A stretch of DNA of 57,422 bases from Calocera cornea HHB12733 (GCA_001632435.1 KV423938.1:37089-94510); one strand, 5' to 3'; shown: positions 9,105 through 22,283, counted from the first letter of the stretch. Notes: generated by a model not told the origin, from the letters alone. A program made the numbers and translations.

Positions 9105-12100
9105 TCAACCAATCAGATTCTCCTTGTCGGCGGTACTGGGCTTCAGCCCTTTCAAGGTAGCTTTTGCAGTCGGTACCATATCAAAGTCGTCGTCTTGGTT
9201 CATCAGCATCTCCAGTTCTTCCGGCATTTGCTCCAGGAGACTCGGCTGTCCACGAATCCGTTTGAGAACAGGATCTGCCTTCTTTTCGAGGTCTTGATCA
9301 CTTGATGACCGACGCAGTTCGCCCGTCTTGTTGGTGTCCAGTGCTGCCAGCGCACCCATACCAGACGATCGTGGCTTTGCAATTCGAGATTCGGCGGCCT
9401 TGCCGGTAATATAGAGGTCAATATCACGGACAAATGCATGCATCGCCTTGTTTGCCTCTTCCAGCTTCACTCTCAGCTGCACGGGGCATGAATATTGGTC
9501 CTGAATGCTCGAGATAGAGCTTGCCTGTTTCTCTCCTTCCAACGCCTTTGCGCATTCCGCTGCATATGCATCCTTCTCTGCCACTGCCGTTTCCATCTCC
9601 TTCAGGCGTGCGGTCCACTCCTGCTCGGTAGTTCCATCAAGGGCGGGATCAACTTCCACAGGAATTCCTCGGCAGCTTCGTGCGGCAAGCGACAGTTCTG
9701 TGACCTGTTGTTGTAGTTCCGCTATGAGCTTGTCCTTCTCAGATTCCGGGGCATCCGTCGAGATGAGTGGCCTCTGCTCCAGAGCCGTTTCGAGAGACAT
9801 AATTTGCAAATCCTGTAATTCAATCTTTCGTTTGGCTTGGAAAAGCTCTTCGCGAAGCTGCATATCAAGTTAGACTTGCTCGCCTACATGGACTACCAGC
9901 TTACTTGGTGAGGAGTGAGATCGAAATCGATTTTCGAAGGGCTGACTGGTCGAGGCTACACTACAGTTAATTGCGCTGCTACAGACACCAGGAGCAGACG
10001 TACCCCGCATAAGTTATCATCGACCGTGTTGCTGGTCAGAATGAGGCCTTTCAGCTGGTTGATTCGCTTGCTGATATCGGTCACCGCCTTGGACTCATCC
10101 TTTTGCTGCTCGGGCTTTCAGTGTGTCACCTGACTAACGCACAGCGTACATACCTCGCGAAGACTTAGCCTCCGACGCATTGCTGGGGCTTCCCGCTCCC
10201 GCTCTTCCAGTTGCTGCTTCAAGGCACGGATCTCGGCCTTGTAGCGCTGTCACAAAGTTAGTCGTGTTGCATAGGGAGAAGCTTCAGAAGTACCTCGATG
10301 AGCGCTTCTGTGTCAATGAGCTCTTTCTTCTCTGCATTCAGTTGAACCTTCTTTATGCGGGATGCGAAGCCCAAAGTTGACTGTGTTTCGGTGATAGCAG
10401 ATGGCGCTGCATTGACAGTACATATAACCGATATGCGAGCATCTCCAGATAGACAAGGTTGTAGCAGATGGGTTCTATGTACGCCTTCAGTCTCTGAGGC
10501 TGTCCTGTGGTGCAATTCACTCACAGCTTTGAGCTCCGATACGGAACATGGTCACTGGAGCTGTATCAGTCGTAAACTGGCCGTGCACTGAATTTCGGCG
10601 CACCTCTTGCCCTTGGCGGCATTCTCGCCTAGGATCTGGATCACATGACCAAGCGTCAACAGACTGTAGGGGCGTCAGGTTGGAGTGGTGGCTTCGTAGG
10701 GAGTACAGGCATACCTCGTGTTGATGTAACGGCCCTCTCGTGTCCGTTCCTTATCGCTCGTTGCCTTCTCACTCCCGGCAAGATCGATAAGGTTCTGAAG
10801 GTGACTGTGATGAGCCCCCGAGCAATGAAGACGTACATCCGGACTCACAAGTACACTCATCTGGACCGGTTTCCCTCCATCGCGGTACAATCGACTACCT
10901 CCGGGAGTTGCAGGTGGCATATTGTGATTAGGCGTGGATGCCTCGGCGAGTTCGCGGGATTCAATCACCTTCTCAACGTCAGTCTCTGTTACGACGGTGC
11001 CGGTCAGCACTGACCAGTCGGAAGATGCTGTGACTGCGAGAGCTCCGCTCATTCCAGTCGGTACTCGCGGTTCGCCTATTGCCTTCACCCCTCTCGAGGA
11101 TCTCCTTAACACCTTGTGGCGAAGTAAAGACCTCCTCGCGCAGGGGAACAAGAGTGCTGCCTTTCAGCTGAACTGGAGTGGGTACCGGCGAGAGTAAGTC
11201 GTGGATGGTTTCATTGTAAATCTCCAGATACGACGCGCGCAGCAAGAACTCGCGTTTGGGATGCTTGGACGGAGTCAGAACCAAGGGGATTGCCAGAGTG
11301 GAGCAATTGGCCTACCTTGCGAATATATGAGAAGACGTCCTTCATGGCTCTGGGAATGATGCCAGGCTGATCGTCATCTCCAGTCTAGAGAGTCATCAGC
11401 TGACATTCAACGATATCCTTTTCGACCATACCAAGGTAAAAGTCTTCCCCGAAGCGGTTTGCCCTAGGGAATAGTTACACATGGGACGAGACCGGCCAGG
11501 ACACACTCACCATAAGCAAAAATGACAGAATTGAAGCCTTCCATGGCGGCTCTGAGGCATGATCAGTGCTGCAAAGATGCAATTTTGCGACTGACATACC
11601 GAACATGTGCCTTGGCGGTGGCATTGTAGATAGGCTTGTTATCAGATCCAGTTAGGATGTTATCTGGGAGGGATTCAATCGAAGTTTATGTTTACGAGAA
11701 ACGGTACCCACCAAAGCGATACTCGGCTGTGCCTGCACCACCCGAACGAGCATTCTCTGGGCGCAACTGGATTTTGTCGTCCTTCTCATTGACGATCCAT
11801 GCAAGGTCCTTGCCGTCCCCAGCCTTGTTCGGCCGAACCCTAACACTGACTAGGACCTTGTCCTCGCTGTCAAGCATAGGGCCATCATCCATATCGACAG
11901 AAACATCAACATCATGCGATGTGACCGTCGTGACTTGGTGGGGCGTCAACAACATGGCCGCAGGCGAATCGTGCCTCGTAGGCGAGCTGGGCGTAGTCGG
12001 CCTAGAACCGAGCGGGGTGTGGGGTGCCATGGGTCGCCTGAACGCAAGGTTCTTCTTTATGGGCTTCACCCCAGCCGTAATCGATGCAGTAATCTTGGTT

Positions 12101-12285
12101 GGGGAAGTTGGCCGATCGACGGGTGTCTCCGCTCGAGCGGCTGGGGCAGGAGGTGCACGCGACGCCGACGGTACCCTTGTGTGAGACGAAGGGACAAAGG
12201 GCGGTGGTCGAGTTCGCATAGACGTCTTGGGCCGCGTGGGAGAGCTTGGACGGCTTTGGGACGCAGATCGTTGTCTGGTAGCCAT
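9105..12285 (-). CDS. Kinesin motor protein, kinesin-7 (CENP-E/Kip2) like
   Basis: This is a plus-end microtubule motor. The N-terminal 120 or so residues are Ser/Thr/Pro/Arg-rich (MATRQRSASQSRPSSP), then the motor core begins at VLVSVRVRPNKAG. Visible motor signatures are NSVIFAYGQTASGKTF (P-loop, about 11440-11530), RSSRSHSIF (switch I, about 11030) and NLIDLAGSEKA (switch II, about 10760-10800), followed by LGFASRIKKVQLNAEKK (neck linker, about 10310-10390). Downstream is coiled coil (9105-9863: REELFQAKRKIELQDLQ and onward), ending ENLIG with TGA at 9105-9107. GQTASGKT and the Ser/Pro-rich head favour kinesin-7. There are roughly ten introns, and the length is about 850 aa. The start ATG is at 12283-12285. 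It is divergent from the membrane-protein gene across about 200 bp. A decayed copy of its 3' end sits at 22645-23232. Confidence 0.9.
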
Positions 12286-12487
12286 GATGTGAAAGAGTCA
12301 AGGTAGAAAGGACTGTGGGGTGAGGTGTCGCGAGCGCCGTGGATGGGTTGTGAGAGAGGAGGGACACAGCGAGGAATGCGCGCCTGACAGCGGGCTCAAA
12401 CGACCGACGACGCGTGATGGCACAGACCACGTGACCGACACATGACCCGCATACCCTGGCCTCATCCGCAGAGTCTACAATGCGTCC

Positions 12488-12979
12488 ATGAATGACCTCA
12501 CCACGATGTCCAGCACTCAGCAGCGAGCACACAGGCGCATCGACGTGCCCATCGGCGAGTCCGTCGCTGGCATTGTCACTGTAGCTGTTATAGCTATCTA
12601 CGCATACGCCATCTACCATGTCCCCGAAACACCGCGTGTCGAGGGAACCACCGGAGGGACGGCAGCTGGAAGTCTCTCCCGCGTTCTCACCATCGCTGTT
12701 TATCCCATTCGCATCGCCTGGCCACACGTATACCTACCCTTCATCCCGATCGCCTACGTCTTCTCGATCCTCTATAACATAGTGTATCCTCTTGTGGTCG
12801 TGCTACAGTGCATTCTCTACATCGTCACCTGGCCTTCTCGCATCATCTACGGCATCGCAAGCATGTTGTATCCGCTTTATGTCTTCTTTGGCGTCGCAAC
12901 GCTGGTGGGGCTGGCAGTTGGAAGTGGATTTGCGGGAGTTGCACATCTCGTTTGGTTCGTCGCAGGTGCGAAGGGGTAA
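12488..12979 (+). CDS. Small multi-pass membrane protein, uncharacterised
   Basis: A single-exon frame of 163 aa with several hydrophobic stretches: about residues 26-45 (SVAGIVTVAVIAIYAYAIY), 65-80, 84-113 (YLPFIPIAYVFSILYNIVYP) and 128-158 (a Gly-rich final span ending VWFVAGAKG). I infer three to five membrane helices and a cytosolic N-terminus (basic QQRAHRRID). No catalytic motif is seen and I cannot name the family. It shares a roughly 200-bp divergent promoter with the kinesin gene. A downstream ATG at codon 7 is an alternative start. A splice donor-like gtgagt just after the stop leaves open a longer isoform. Confidence 0.65.
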   Translation: MNDLTTMSSTQQRAHRRIDVPIGESVAGIVTVAVIAIYAYAIYHVPETPRVEGTTGGTAAGSLSRVLTIAVYPIRIAWPHVYLPFIPIAYVFSILYNIVYPLVVVLQCILYIVTWPSRIIYGIASMLYPLYVFFGVATLVGLAVGSGFAGVAHLVWFVAGAKG

Positions 12980-13378
12980 TGAGGTGAGTCCAAAATGTCA
13001 ACGCAACGGATCCCATCACTGATATCACGGGTCGTTGGGATCTTATGAGGTTATCGCGCACTCAGAATGCCAGTTACCCTGGACCTTGCGTGTTGAGGGG
13101 ATCAGAAGTCAACAACATACGAGGACCGGACATGTGTGGTACTCGATTCGTTTCCGCCGGGGGAGAGGCCGGAACTGCAGAATGCTACATGGCTATACAT
13201 TCTATCACGAGCAAGAAGGGCTACAGACAATGGCTGTCTACGGTTTGTACAACTGTTATACTAGAGAAGAATAGTGAAGAAGAATACCATGCCCGTGGAA
13301 TATCTGAAGCTATTGCGGTGAAAGACGTAAAGAGTCCGTTTCAAGAAAATGTATCGCGCGTGTGGTACTAAGTCGTCC

Positions 13379-16300
13379 TCATTCCTCTTCCTCCTCTTCC
13401 TCTATGGGTGCACGAAGCGTAGCACCGATCCGGCTGGCAGGTGCTCGGCGTCCGCGCGTCGCCGCTCCTCCCATATGTGCGTCGCCTTTCATGTTTGCGG
13501 TATCAGGTTGAGTAGCGTTATGGGTATGATTTCGTGTTTGGTTATTGCCGCCGGGGCGAGGTTTGCTGCTGCCGGCTGCGATCTTTCGGTTCATGGATGC
13601 TTCGGGTTGCAGTTGTCGCCTAAACGGAACGGGAGAATCGGGAAAGAGGTCCACAACCTCCATAGGCGGCGAAGTGGTGGAGACCTTCTGACCAAGGCCA
13701 CCAACGTAGTGAGGATCGTCATCCTCGTCCACCCATTCGTCTTCGTCGCCGCTGCTAGTCCCTCCATATTTCCCAATAAATACATCCCGAAGCGGCTGCT
13801 TCGGTTTCACTCTCTCTGGCGGTGGACTTGCTGGAGCTTCGATGGAACGACCAGCCCAACCAGGAGGTTCTGGACCCCATGATTTCCGCCAGCTAGAGCG
13901 ATGAGCTATCGCATACGAGCTTGCGGAAGGAGGCCCGTGAGACGGCCGGGCCTTGTGGGCGACGAGAATGGTATATGTGGATCGCCGCTCCTGCTCAACG
14001 GAGGATGTTGCAGTCGTTGCTGTCAAGGGAGGCGCCAGTTCGATGGGAGATGTCATGGTACTGATTGATTCGTCCGGCTCATCCGGCTCTGGTTCTTCTA
14101 CAACCATGGTGTTCACAGCGTAGAATGAACTCGGGCGGGAAGGTGTGCGCAAAGATTGTATGGAGGATGTCGCCGAATCGGATCTTTTGTGAGTACCAGG
14201 TGGCAGGGAAACTGTCCTCGTCTGTCTGATAACCTTGACTGAGGACCCAGATCCCGCACGCCGGTGGTACTGCTGTAGAGGTGATTGATTGGCGCGCAGG
14301 CGGCTATTCGATCCCATGGAACTGCTGGAGCCTTGCCGACCATGCTGCGGTCTCTTGAGAGGCGTGTGATACGACATGGACCTGATCGAGGCAGGCCGAG
14401 AGCCGAAATCTCCTCGGTCGCTCGTTGGAGTGAATGACCGACGGCTTGGATCGCTCCGTTGTCGACTGATTCCATGGTACTGATCCGGTATTAGAGAGGC
14501 GAGGACAACATCTTTGTTGATTGATGCAATCGAGGAGCGTCTCGATGGGACGCTGCTTGACCGCCGAGACGGACCCGAGGGTCGGCGAGGTGTCATTGTC
14601 CCGGGGGCCTTAGGAACCAATCCACTCGGTTTACGTTTTTGACCGACCCGCTGAGCTCCCAATGCCGCACCGATGGAAGTGCCCTTGCGCTTTCTCCTAT
14701 CATCCTGCCACCAAGTTTTCAGAGCGGACATAAAGCCTCGCCGATTGGGACCGCTCTCCAAGTCTGGCAGAGGTGCGAGTGTGTCTTCACCCGGAGACGG
14801 AACCGGAGTTGGTGTGATGAGCAGGTCGGGGGCTCGTGCTGGAAATGCGAATGGATTATCCGAAGTCTGCTGCAAAGTTGTGACAGAAGCGATGGACGAC
14901 GTGCTTTGGGAGGCAGACACAGATTTCTTGTCAGGGGAGGTGGACTTTTCCTTATCGGACGTGATTTTGGTGAGTTTGAGTGCATCGTCCGTCATCACAT
15001 CACCGGACTTTTTTCTTCCCAAACCGGCTCCGAGTACTGTCGAGGCGCGTTGCAACATAGTGATCGATCCAGATCGTCCACGTCCATCTTTGTTCTTGCC
15101 TTTATCGGCGGGCTCAGTAGGCGCTGGTGAGCTCCGTGCTGGGCTCCGCTCGGTCAACGAAGACGGTCCTACTGCTGGCGGTGTTTGCGGTGTTGCGGCT
15201 CGAAGCTGCATTTCTGGTGCTGAAACTGACGTTGACATCAGACCGGGTCGCAGAAGTGTACGCGTTGGACTCGTCTCATCGGAACTTGCAGTGACAGATG
15301 GTTGCGACACCGTCTCAAGACCTAAGCCGCCTGCGGTTGCATCTGACGCCTCCACTTTCGGCACGTCGGTCGCTTTGGCTGCTGCCTCTTCAACCGAGGC
15401 TGTTTCCTCTCTGCGCTCCGCTTTCCGCTTCAACATCCACCAGATGGCTGCAGAGCTGTCACATGCATTGGTGAGGACGCTGTGCACCATCTGACCAGTG
15501 TCGATGCCAAGGTCGCTGAGCGTATTCAGCAGAGTCCTCTCCAGGGGACTCGTGAAGACCACGGGATGCGGGTACTCCAGCATGGACAAGTAATCGGGCC
15601 CATCAAGGCTGCCAGGGGCGACAACAGGTGACGGCGGTGCACTGAAAGCTGAAGAGACAGATCTTCGCTTGGTTCGGACGGGTGTGCGCGAAGGATAAGA
15701 GGACGACGAGAGCAAAGGTGATATGGCGGCAGGCTCCTCCTCCAGTACAGAAAGATTCTCCTGCCCCGCACGTTTCGTTTGAGTCGTGCTAGCCTTTGGT
15801 GTTTGCTCTAGCGTAGCAGGATTCTTGATCGTGGACTGGCTTCCGGTTCGTTGTAGTGGCCCGATACGGACTGGACCCTCTACTGTAAGAGTATCGGGCA
15901 TGTGATCATCGTCATGGTCGGTCACGTCAGGTGTCGTTGGCTCGCTCTCGAGCGACGTAGTCGAATGTCGGGAATGGTCTGAAAGAGAGGAAGGGACCGA
16001 CGCGTCTGACTTGTGAGAGGGCGACGAGAAGTTCGGCGATATCAGCACGTCCGCGGTCAGAGGCGCGAGCGTGGTCACAGTCGCGTCTGGGGACGTCAAC
16101 CATTCGCTGTGCTCGCGATCGGCAGACCTCTGCCCAACATCTACATCCGGCATATGCTTCGTGAACCAAGGATGCGCGAGGATTTGCTTGACGGAATATC
16201 GATCCTCGGGTCTCTTCACAAGGATATGTCGAAAGAGGTCCCGCGCATCTGCAAGACATGTTCACCTCTATTGCTATCGCTCCATTGGGCCACTCTGCGT

Positions 16301-17228
16301 ACCTTCGCTTAGCCATTCCGGCTCTGGGTATACACCGTGGATGACCTTATTCCGCATGATAACCTCGTCATCGTCATCAAACGGTAGCCCGCCGCAGAGA
16401 AGGGAATAGAATATGACGCCCAGCGACCAGATATCCACCTCTGCGAACCCGGGATAAGCGCATATGCCAAGAGTTGAACCAAAACACGGACCTCTGCCTG
16501 AGTACTTCTGCCCGAGAAGCATTTCTGGCGACGCGTAGCCTGTCGTCCCACAGAACGTATCAAGGAGACGACCAGTTTCAAACTCGCGCGTGAAGCCAAA
16601 ATCGCCGAGCTTGACTTGGCAGTATTCATCCAGCAAGACGTTTTCGAGCTTCAAGTCTCGGTGCACCACACCCTTTCCATGAATGTAGGCAACGGCAAGA
16701 CATAGTTGCCCGAAGATGATCCTCGTTTCCTTCTCGGATAAGCGCCCTTTCTCGACTAAATAGTCGAACAGTTCTCCACCAGTACAAAGTTCTGTCACGA
16801 GCCAGATTGACGACTCTGTGGCAATAACCTCGTACAGTTGGGTGACGTGGGGGTGATGCAGTTGCCGGTGGTGATGAATCTCACGCGTCAGTTGCGCAGA
16901 CATCGCCTTGGGTATTTGCTTAATAGCGACTCTTGTCGAGGTGATCCTATGCGTTCCGAGTCTGACTTTTCCATATGTGCCTATATAGACAGTCATCAGA
17001 CGAGCCTTATCTATATGCGCATATACGGGCGTACCTTCACCAATAACTTTCCCGAGGGTATAGTTCCCAACGACGCGTAGCTTCTCAGACGACAGTTCCT
17101 TCCCCAATTCTTGGTATGCGGTCGCGAGCTACGTATGCGTATGTCAGTATACAATACGAGAACAGTATATTGTTATGTACCTGAGCTCGCTGGTTGACAG
17201 AGCTCGAACGCTGCCGGTTATGGGCCAT
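13379..17228 (-). CDS. Serine/threonine kinase, Kin4-like (CAMKL group)
   Basis: This is an AMPK/MARK-related kinase; yeast Kin4 acts in the spindle position checkpoint. Exon 1 (17181-17228) encodes MAHNRQRSSSVNQRAQ. The kinase domain follows: NYTLGKVIGEG joined across an intron to TYGKVRLG, VAIKQIPK (catalytic Lys), GVVHRDLKLENVLLD (HRD loop), KLGDFGFTREF (DFG), GTTGYASPEM, and EVDIWSLGVIFYSLL, closing with RPEDRYSVKQILAHPWF near 16200. The remaining 900 or so residues are low-complexity Ser/Thr/Pro-rich with basic patches (RRPSGPSRRSSS) and a C-terminal poly-Glu run before TGA at 13379-13381. The protein is about 1,200 aa. The ATG is at 17226-17228. Kin4 rather than Kin1/Kin2 is judged from the sequence and is not certain. 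Confidence 0.88.
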
Positions 17229-17819
17229 GTTGCTCTTGGCAGCGTGTTGAAACGCTGCCGCGAGTTCCGAAGGGTGGAATAAGTGGAATGTGGAGGAGCC
17301 CTAGCCAGCAGGAGGAAACAGGAGGAGACGAGGGTATAGACCGAATTGAAAGCAAGAGACGTGGAGAGGAGAAAGAAGGAGAGTGATGGTCGGTTTCAAC
17401 GAGTATAGACAGTAAGGAGTAGCAAGGGTAGTGTGCAAGGGGGAGAGCGGTGCAGGGGCAAGGGGGGGCGGCAGCTGGGAAGGGTCGCCGAGTTGCGGTC
17501 ACCGCCCGGCGCGACGATCCACTGGCACCCGTTGCCCGAATGCGGCAGTTGGCCGGCGACACCCCTTGCGCCACTTCCCCCCACACGACGGGCGCGGACC
17601 CTGACTGGCTTTTGTCTCCGACGTCGTCTGCTATCGCGAACATTTCACGCGCGTGGGCTGCACACCAAATTCCCTCACCGCGGTACTGCCTGACTCGCCC
17701 AAGACGCGGTCCCGGATCCTCAAATATCGCTCGCGGTATCTTGCATGCTACGTTGCACTAGATTCTGGACCCAGCTTAGACCTGTATCATCTCTCCCGCG
17801 CTATACTTCCTCGCTTGCC
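17229..17819. promoter_or_regulatory. Divergent promoter between the Kin4-like kinase and CysRS
   Basis: A 591-bp spacer between two divergently oriented starts. It includes a G-rich/C-rich stretch at about 17430-17600 and no credible coding frame. Both genes presumably draw their promoters from it. No TATA box is clear. Confidence 0.5.
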
Positions 17820-20593
17820 ATGGCCGAATCCAGAACTCGACAGCCAGAATGGATCAAGCCCACTCCGATCGTAGAGGAACCACGCCTAAAGATCTATAAC
17901 TCGTTGACTCGGGAGAAGGTACTTGGGCTGCACTCTTCCCTGGCTATCTTGATATAGATACTGTCCTAGACTGAGTTTGTGCCTATACGTGGTCATCAAG
18001 TCAAGTGGTACAACTGCGGTCCTACTGTCTACGAGGCATCCCATATGGGCCACGCGAGGTACATTGTATCATGTCTATTTGGGGGAATTGTATCCTAACT
18101 TTGTCCAGAAACTACGTGACTCAAGACATTCTGCGACGCATCCTTAGCGACTACTTTGGCTACGATGTGTTCTTTGTAATGAACATTACGGACATCGACG
18201 ACAAGGTCTGCCACAACGCCGTGCATTGAATGACTTTCGACTTACATCGTTCAGATCATCATCCGATCTCGCCAAAATCATCTCCTTGAACAGCTTAAAA
18301 CAAAGTCGACGGCTTTGACGCCATCTTTGGTCCATGAAGTTCGCGAAGCTTGGCAGCAGTATCGCACAGGCAAGCTCGCCGCCATCCCCAATCCCGCCGA
18401 GTCAGCATGGCCAGATATCTTCCAGCAGTTTACGGCGAAGGATCCATGGGCAGTCCAGGCAGTGCAGCAGGACGAGAAAGTGCCGATGCATATGGCCGCG
18501 CTGCAGTCTTCACATGCCGCGCTGGAGCAGGCAGACAAGGCACTGGAGCAGCAAGACACAACTGCAGCCAAGGCATCGGAGCTGATTGAGGGATCTCGAG
18601 ATGTTCTTTCAATATATCTTGACCGTCTTGTAAGCGTTTCTGTCCGCCATTCACGCATTGCTCATCTGCTCTGAAGTATGGGTCATCTGTCACGGATCCT
18701 GCAATCTCGCGAGCGCACGCTGCATACTGGGAAGAGCAGTTCATGAAGGATATGGATCGATTGCGCGTCATGCCGCCAGACTCGCTAACGCGAGTGACAG
18801 ACTACGTGCAGGAGATCACAGCCTTTGTGCAGCGTGTGATTGAGAGAGGGTGGGCGTACGAAGCGGATTCGAGCGTCTGGTTCAACACATCAGCTTTTGA
18901 CGATGCGAAGAACCAGAGATCAGAAGAGTGGAAGCATGTGTACGCCAAGCTCGAGCCTTGGAGCAAGAACAACAAGAAGCTGCTAGAAGAAGGCGAGGGT
19001 GCGTTGACTTCGACCATTGGACAGCGGTCGTCTGCGGATTTTGCGTTGTGGAAGAAGTCCAAGCCGGGCGAACCGTCTTGGCCATCACCCTGGGGTCCTG
19101 GTCGACCGGGTTGGCACATCGAGTGCTCTGTCATGGCGAGCGAGGTGCTGGGCGAGCAGATGGATATCCATTCTGGTGGTATCGATCTTGCGTTCCCGCA
19201 TCATGATAACGAGATGGCGCAGTCTGAGGTGAGTACACCCAGACCTGGTAGAAGTTCGAGCTGATCGCATGTTCAGGCCTATCACGATTGCCGCCAATGG
19301 GTCAACTACTTCCTACATACTGGTCATCTGCATATAGAAGGACTGAAGATGAGCAAGTCTCTCAAGAACTTCATCACAATAGACGTGCGTCACTTGCTGA
19401 CCATGCGGAACGATGCTGACCCAGCAGCAGGATGCACTGCGAGTCAACACAGCCCGCCAGCTCCGCCTGACATTCCTACTACAGCCCTGGAACGGGAAAA
19501 TGGATTACAAGGAAGCGCTGATCCAGGAGGCGCGCAGCCTTGAGAATGCCATCAACGTACGTCGTGTTTCGGCGATATTAGCGTCTGTTGAACGTCCATC
19601 AGAACTTCTTTACCATTGTCAAAGCGTTGATCGCTGAGTCGAAGGTTGACACGGCTGCCAGGCTGGGTCACGGTTATGAGCAGGAAGAGAAGGAGCTGGT
19701 CAACCAGTAGGTGGTTCGAGCCAATCCGAATCTCCCTAACCTCGGTCGACAGATTGCAAGCAGCGCAGCACGCCTTTCGTGTCGCGCTCTGCGACTCGTT
19801 CAACACCCAAGGGGCGATGGCGAGCATCACGGACATCATCTCGAAGACGAACATCTACCACTCGAAGCGGCGCTCGGCACTGAACATATCTGTCATCCGG
19901 GGCGTGGCGCTGTGGGTGACCAAGATGCTGCGGATGTTCGGGCTGGGGGAGGGGAGCCAGGCAGGGCCTGGGGGCGGAATCGGCTGGGGCGAGGCGGACA
20001 CGGGCGATGTGGGCAGTATTGATGTAAGTAATCCATCCCGCCGCGGGACGGGAACACACTCATGCTTGATACAGCGTGACGCGCTGCTTTTGCCATACCT
20101 GCGTGTGCTGTCCACGTTCCGAGACGATGTGCGCAAGGCTGCTATCGCGCATGCCGCGCCGAAGGACGTGCTCACTCTGTGCGACAAGCTGCGGGACGAG
20201 GACCTTGTCCCGCTCGGTGTGGCGCTGGACGACCAGGACGATGGCAGGGCGCTTGTGAAGCTCGTCAACCCCGAGGTGCTCATCCGCGCCCGCGATGACA
20301 AGGCAGCTGCGGCTGCGGAGAAGGCGCAGCGGAAGGCCGCCCAGCAAGAGGCGCAGCGGCAGCAGCGGATCGCCAAGCTTGAGCGGGGCCGGGTCGCTCC
20401 GGGGGAACTATTCAAGCCGCCCCATGTGCCCGAGGGGACGTATGGGAGCTGGAACGAGGAGGGCTTGCCGCTCACGGAGGGGCAGGGGCAGGAGCTGAGC
20501 AAGAATAAAGTGAAGACGACAAGGAAGCAGTGGGAGGAACAGAGGAAGCTACATGAGGAGTGGAAGAGATGGCAGGAGGAGGGTGGCAAGTGA
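17820..20593 (+). CDS. Cysteinyl-tRNA synthetase, cytosolic
   Basis: It charges tRNA-Cys with cysteine (class I aaRS). Exon 1 (17820-17918) starts [11 protein letters not shown]; exon 2 begins at 17970. Class I signatures are present: [15 protein letters not shown] (HIGH-type, with the zinc Cys), [10 protein letters not shown], then [14 protein letters not shown] and [20 protein letters not shown] (zinc-binding region, about 19110-19220), and [14 protein letters not shown] (KMSKS, about 19340-19380). An insertion with [18 protein letters not shown] precedes the second half of the catalytic core. The C-terminal tail is a Lys/Glu/Gln coiled coil ([17 protein letters not shown]) as in eukaryotic cytosolic enzymes, ending [20 protein letters not shown] and TGA at 20591-20593. 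There are about seven short introns and roughly 790 aa. No mitochondrial leader is evident. Its 3' end is duplicated at 23235-23790. Confidence 0.95.
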
Positions 20594-21261
20594 GAGGAGG
20601 GACACATAGGCTCGACAAGGGCCAGTAGTAATACCAAGGTCAAGTTATCTCGGCGCGATGTATTGCATGCGTCGTGGGTAGCAGGCGCCGGTGCGCTTGT
20701 AATCCCAAGGGTCCTAAGCCGTGGAGGCGGAAGGCAGGATAAAAGATTTGTACTGGTATGATGGCCCGGATCACAGGAGGGAGAAAAGGGGTCATTGATG
20801 CCCGATGTTTGCAGCTTAGGTGGGCCTGAGCAGGCTTCCCCAGCGCAGGGAGCAAGCCACTCGGGCGTGCATCTGTTGCTGATGGTGTGCTGAGCGTCAC
20901 GGAGACAGTGCGAGACCCGGGCTCGTTTTCTCGTCGTCGGACTTGCGTTTTACTGTACAGTATATTTATCGGCCACACCTGGTGCCCCACCGAGTCGGAG
21001 GAAGAAGGCGGAGGTGCCCTGCCCCTATCGAGATTCCTGACGCGTCGCGCGTCGCTTTATTCGAATGCTTTGTGCCATAACTAGGGGTTCTACGTACAGT
21101 GTTCTCCACCCTTGAAGCGTTGCGCGTTGTTTCATTCGAATAACTGATTCACTTATGAACTGTGCACTTATCGGCCGACCGCCGTGCTCTAGACTCATAT
21201 CCCCGTCGGCGAGAAGGGATTCTAAGCTCCGAGACAGTATGTTGGTGGAAGAAGGCGGGGC
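20594..21261. other. CysRS downstream flank and short direct repeat
   Basis: No gene is seen. The first part (to about 20950) is the 3' flank of the CysRS gene and matches 23490-23790. A degenerate direct repeat of about 30 bp (cgcgtcgcgcgtcgctttat near 21041 and gcgttgcgcgttgtttcatt near 21115) lies beyond it. Confidence 0.55.
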
Positions 21262-21630
21262 CGTATTAAGTGTCTCGTGTGTGAGCGCAGTGATACTGTA
21301 CAATATCTACAGCTCTTCAGAAGAACAAGCATAAGCCCATTTCCCTATATAAGACAACGTAGCTAGATGCCACTGTGCCCATTACCTCTCACATTTCTGC
21401 GCCGGTCGGTGAGTGCCTGATCTCTGCTTACCGCGAACAGTGCTCAGAGCGGCGGCAGCTATCACTTCGCTGGTCGAAGAATCCTGAACCTACTACCATC
21501 CAGATCTTATTCGTATGTCTCTCCTTACAACTTCCAACTGGACTGAGGACAGACCCACACTATTTCCATGGTAGAACACTTCACCCCTTCCGCTCCACAG
21601 TGCACCTGAAGCTCTTCAAAGCTATTCATA
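21262..21630 (+). promoter_or_regulatory. Promoter and 5' leader of secreted-protein gene 2
   Basis: This region is homologous to 7660-8036. A TATA box tatataag lies at 21346-21353. The shared 30-base block is at 21388-21417. An inferred 5'-UTR intron at 21409-21458 is 50 nt, the same length as in gene 1. The leader then continues to the ATG at 21631, with matching ttcaccccttccgctccaca and ttcataatgca segments. Confidence 0.6.
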
Positions 21631-22283
21631 ATGCATCGTGGGTATTCGTACCGAACTGAGTCATCTCGTTATCTCACACACTCTATCAGCCATCCACGCG
21701 ATCGCACTTGCCCTTGCTGCCTTTTCCGGCCTCTCGCCTGCCGCCGCTGCGCCTCTCCGCGCTGGCCTGTCTTCGGAGGTAGGCCGTCTGCATCACATTC
21801 TCCATCCAAAGCTAAAGTACTTGCTAGTTGGCTGCTCGGACCTCCAATGACTGGATGGTTGCGCGCACCGATCTGAACAACAGAGTCCTGCAAGCGAGGT
21901 ATTACATCCAGGAGGGAGAGCAATCACTGGCAAGCGTTCTTTGTACTACCAGAACCGGGATTCCGCACTAAGAAACTTCTATGCAGGCGAGGCGGGCGTC
22001 AGCAGGCGGGCCAAAGACGCATGAGGAAGCAATAGCCCATGCCGTGGCTCAGACGAAGTCAACAAGTCAGTATGACGAGCAGTTCAAACAAGCTTCCAGG
22101 TACAGTGGTCCCTCCGTCAGCGGTCAGGGAGAGGAGTGGAAGACCGTCAACTACGAGACGGCTCTGAAGCAATACAATGATCACCACGAGCAAGTAAACA
22201 AGAGACACAAGTACACGAAAGACGGTGAACATATGAAGGGCCAGTACAGCGCAGACAGTAACAAGAGGCGTAAACTGAACTGA
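21631..22283 (+). CDS. Small secreted protein, paralogue 2
   Basis: Reconstructed as four coding exons: 21631-21637, 21690-21778, 21828-21935 and 21987-22283, for 166 aa. The first exon is again 7 nt (ATGCATC), and the join gives a signal peptide MHPIHAIALALAAFSG followed by LSPAAAAP. Exon 3 aligns with gene 1 (LAARTSNDWMVARTDLNN against LGARNFDNDLAARDMVLN). The last exon (start ARRASAGGPKTHEEA) encodes a hydrophilic helical region with WKTVNYETALKQYNDHHEQ and a basic tail KDGEHMKGQ...KRRKLN; there is no exon duplication here. The intron 3 donor (gttctt) is unusual, so that junction is the weakest point. It lies in a transposed block between the CysRS gene and the kelch gene. The function is unknown. 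Confidence 0.6.
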